Shown: positions 63,006-64,000 of the stretch, piece after piece | How the letters are laid out: each line of letters opens with the position of its first letter | How positions within the stretch are numbered: position 1 is the stretch's first letter | Assembly (NCBI GenBank): GCA_963724855.1 | Contig: CAVRWH010000006.1 | Span: 620,001 to 684,000 of the forward strand | DNA: 64,000 nucleotides | Reading direction: 5' to 3' | From: DASRAA01 sp963724855 | GTDB taxonomy: Bacteria > Acidobacteriota > Terriglobia > Terriglobales > Acidobacteriaceae | Notes under the pieces: generated by a model | The model's input: only the letters and a program-made list of their open reading frames with translations | What the model was told of the DNA's origin: nothing | Database searches by the model: none | Translations under genes and position numbers: made by a program

Positions 63006-64000
63006 TTAGAGCCGGACGATTTTCTCGGATTCGACGCCACGCAGGGCGTTGCGCGTGTCAACGATGAGCCGCGACGCGTCGAGTAATCCTTTGTAATCGA
63101 AGCCGGTGTGGTCGGTGATGATGACGCAGCAATCGGCCTGCTTGGCCGAAGCGAGCGCGTCCTGCGAGGCCATTTCGAGTCCGTCGAACTTCAGCTGGGG
63201 GACATAGGGATCGCTGTAGGTGACCTCCGCGCCGAGTTTCTTGAGCAACAGGATCACGTCCAGGGCGGGCGACTCCCGCATGTCGTCGATGTTGCGCTTG
63301 TAGGCGACGCCGATGATGTGAATGTGCGAACCTTTCACGGCCTTGGAGTAGCTGTTGAGCGCATGCTGCACTTTGTCGACGACGAAGTGCGGCATGTTGC
63401 CGTTGATGTAGCCGGCAAGCTCGATGAAGCGCGCCTCGATGCCTGACTGCTTGGTCTTCCACGACAAATAAAACGGATCGATGGGAATGCAGTGGCCGCC
63501 GAGGCCCGGGCCGGGATAGAAGGGCATGAAGCCGAAGGGCTTGGTGGCGGCGGCGTCGATGACCTCCCAGACATTGATGCCCATGCCGTCGCACATGATG
63601 GCCATTTCGTTGACCAGTCCGATGTTGATCATGCGGAAGGTGTTCTCGAGCAGCTTCACCATTTCGGCGACGCGGGTGTTGGCGACGGGCACGACGTGCT
63701 GCAGTGCCTGCGAGAAGAACAGCTTGCCCATCTCGGTGCAGGCCGGGGTGATGCCGCCGACGACTTTGGGCGTGTTCAGGGTTTGGTACACAGGGTTGCC
63801 GGGATCGACACGCTCGGGCGAGAAGCAGAGGAAAAAGTCTTCGCCGGCTTTGAGGCCGTGCTTTTCGAAGGTGGGCAGCAGGAGCTCGTCGGTGGTGCCG
63901 GGGTACGTCGTGGATTCGAGGATGACGAGCAGACCGGGGTGGAAGTACTTAGCGATTTCGTCAGAGGCCGACACGATGTAGCTCATGTCGGGGTCCTTGG
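63006..64000 (-). CDS. Nucleotide-sugar dehydrogenase (WecC/WbpA/UgdH family), 5'-partial
   Basis: The gene enters from beyond the window end; about 331 codons are present. It oxidises a UDP-sugar at C6 with NAD. The visible blocks are VILESTTYPGTTDELLLP, FFLCFSPERVDPGN, VAEMVKLLENTFRMINIGLVNE (with the conserved Lys), the thiol motif in YPGPGLGGHCIPIDPFYLSW (catalytic Cys) and GVAYKRNIDDMRESPALDV. These fit UDP-GlcNAc/UDP-GlcA type 6-dehydrogenases used for surface polysaccharide. The stop is at 63006. Confidence 0.92.
   Translation of the reverse strand, partial: KDPDMSYIVSASDEIAKYFHPGLLVILESTTYPGTTDELLLPTFEKHGLKAGEDFFLCFSPERVDPGNPVYQTLNTPKVVGGITPACTEMGKLFFSQALQHVVPVANTRVAEMVKLLENTFRMINIGLVNEMAIMCDGMGINVWEVIDAAATKPFGFMPFYPGPGLGGHCIPIDPFYLSWKTKQSGIEARFIELAGYINGNMPHFVVDKVQHALNSYSKAVKGSHIHIIGVAYKRNIDDMRESPALDVILLLKKLGAEVTYSDPYVPQLKFDGLEMASQDALASAKQADCCVIITDHTGFDYKGLLDASRLIVDTRNALRGVESEKIVRL

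Overview
The window is GC-rich and looks like a free-living acidobacterium (class Terriglobia, Koribacter/Acidobacteriales type). This is inferred from gene content: a Ser/Thr kinase fused to a beta-propeller, secreted S53 (kumamolisin-type) proteases with Ig-like tails, a tandem DUF507 pair, several PEP-CTERM proteins, two complete MdtBC-type RND pumps, and many intergenic repeats of a style familiar from acidobacterial genomes. There are no rRNA or tRNA genes that I can see and no CRISPR array.

Layout. 1-2.1 kb: the end of a frameshifted FAD oxidoreductase and an aldo/keto reductase. 2.7-5.8 kb (minus): a DrrAB-type ABC exporter and a BaiN/HI0933-like flavoprotein. 6.1-13.4 kb (minus): an adaptor and two RND permeases, divergent from a CpxRA-like two-component system (13.7-15.8 kb, plus). 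The shared intergenic region carries four GT(T/G)AAG half-sites spaced one helical turn apart. 15.8-22.1 kb (minus): a compact histidine operon, hisI-G-D-C-B-H-F-A, headed by a His-rich leader peptide and a transcription attenuator. 22.2-29.4 kb: a YVTN propeller, an SDR, an exported barrel-like protein, a DUF2252 protein and a secreted GH2 exo-glucosaminidase. 29.7-36.1 kb: two S53 proteases in tandem; the first has one frameshift and the second has eleven. 36.2-39.7 kb: asnA, then a gene split by an IS110-family (IS1111-group) element that landed inside a palindromic repeat. 40.6-45.2 kb: three PEP-CTERM proteins and glgB. 45.9-48.8 kb: an accessory patch with a VapBC toxin-antitoxin pair, a short DUF3800 protein and two unknown small genes. 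49.0-64 kb: an APC permease, a secreted (alpha/alpha)6 glucosidase, a TPR protein, a DMT transporter, a LolA-like protein, an enoyl-CoA hydratase, a kinase-propeller, a DUF507 pair, an exported Nif3-like protein and the end of a nucleotide-sugar dehydrogenase.

The strongest regulatory finding is the his attenuator (21964-22140). It has a sigma70-like promoter ending only a few bases before the leader ATG, a 23-codon leader with six His codons in eight, a candidate antiterminator, and an intrinsic terminator before hisI. The second theme is dispersed structured repeats. A four-hairpin element with a compensatory stem change occurs three times, REP-like palindromes occur at several sites, and one palindrome served as the IS target inside an open reading frame.

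Single-base indels recur across the window (oxidoreductase, hisG, both proteases, the permease, the TPR protein and the hydratase). Two of these genes have compensated pairs. Some are probably sequencing or assembly errors, so frameshift-based pseudogene calls should be read with that caution.
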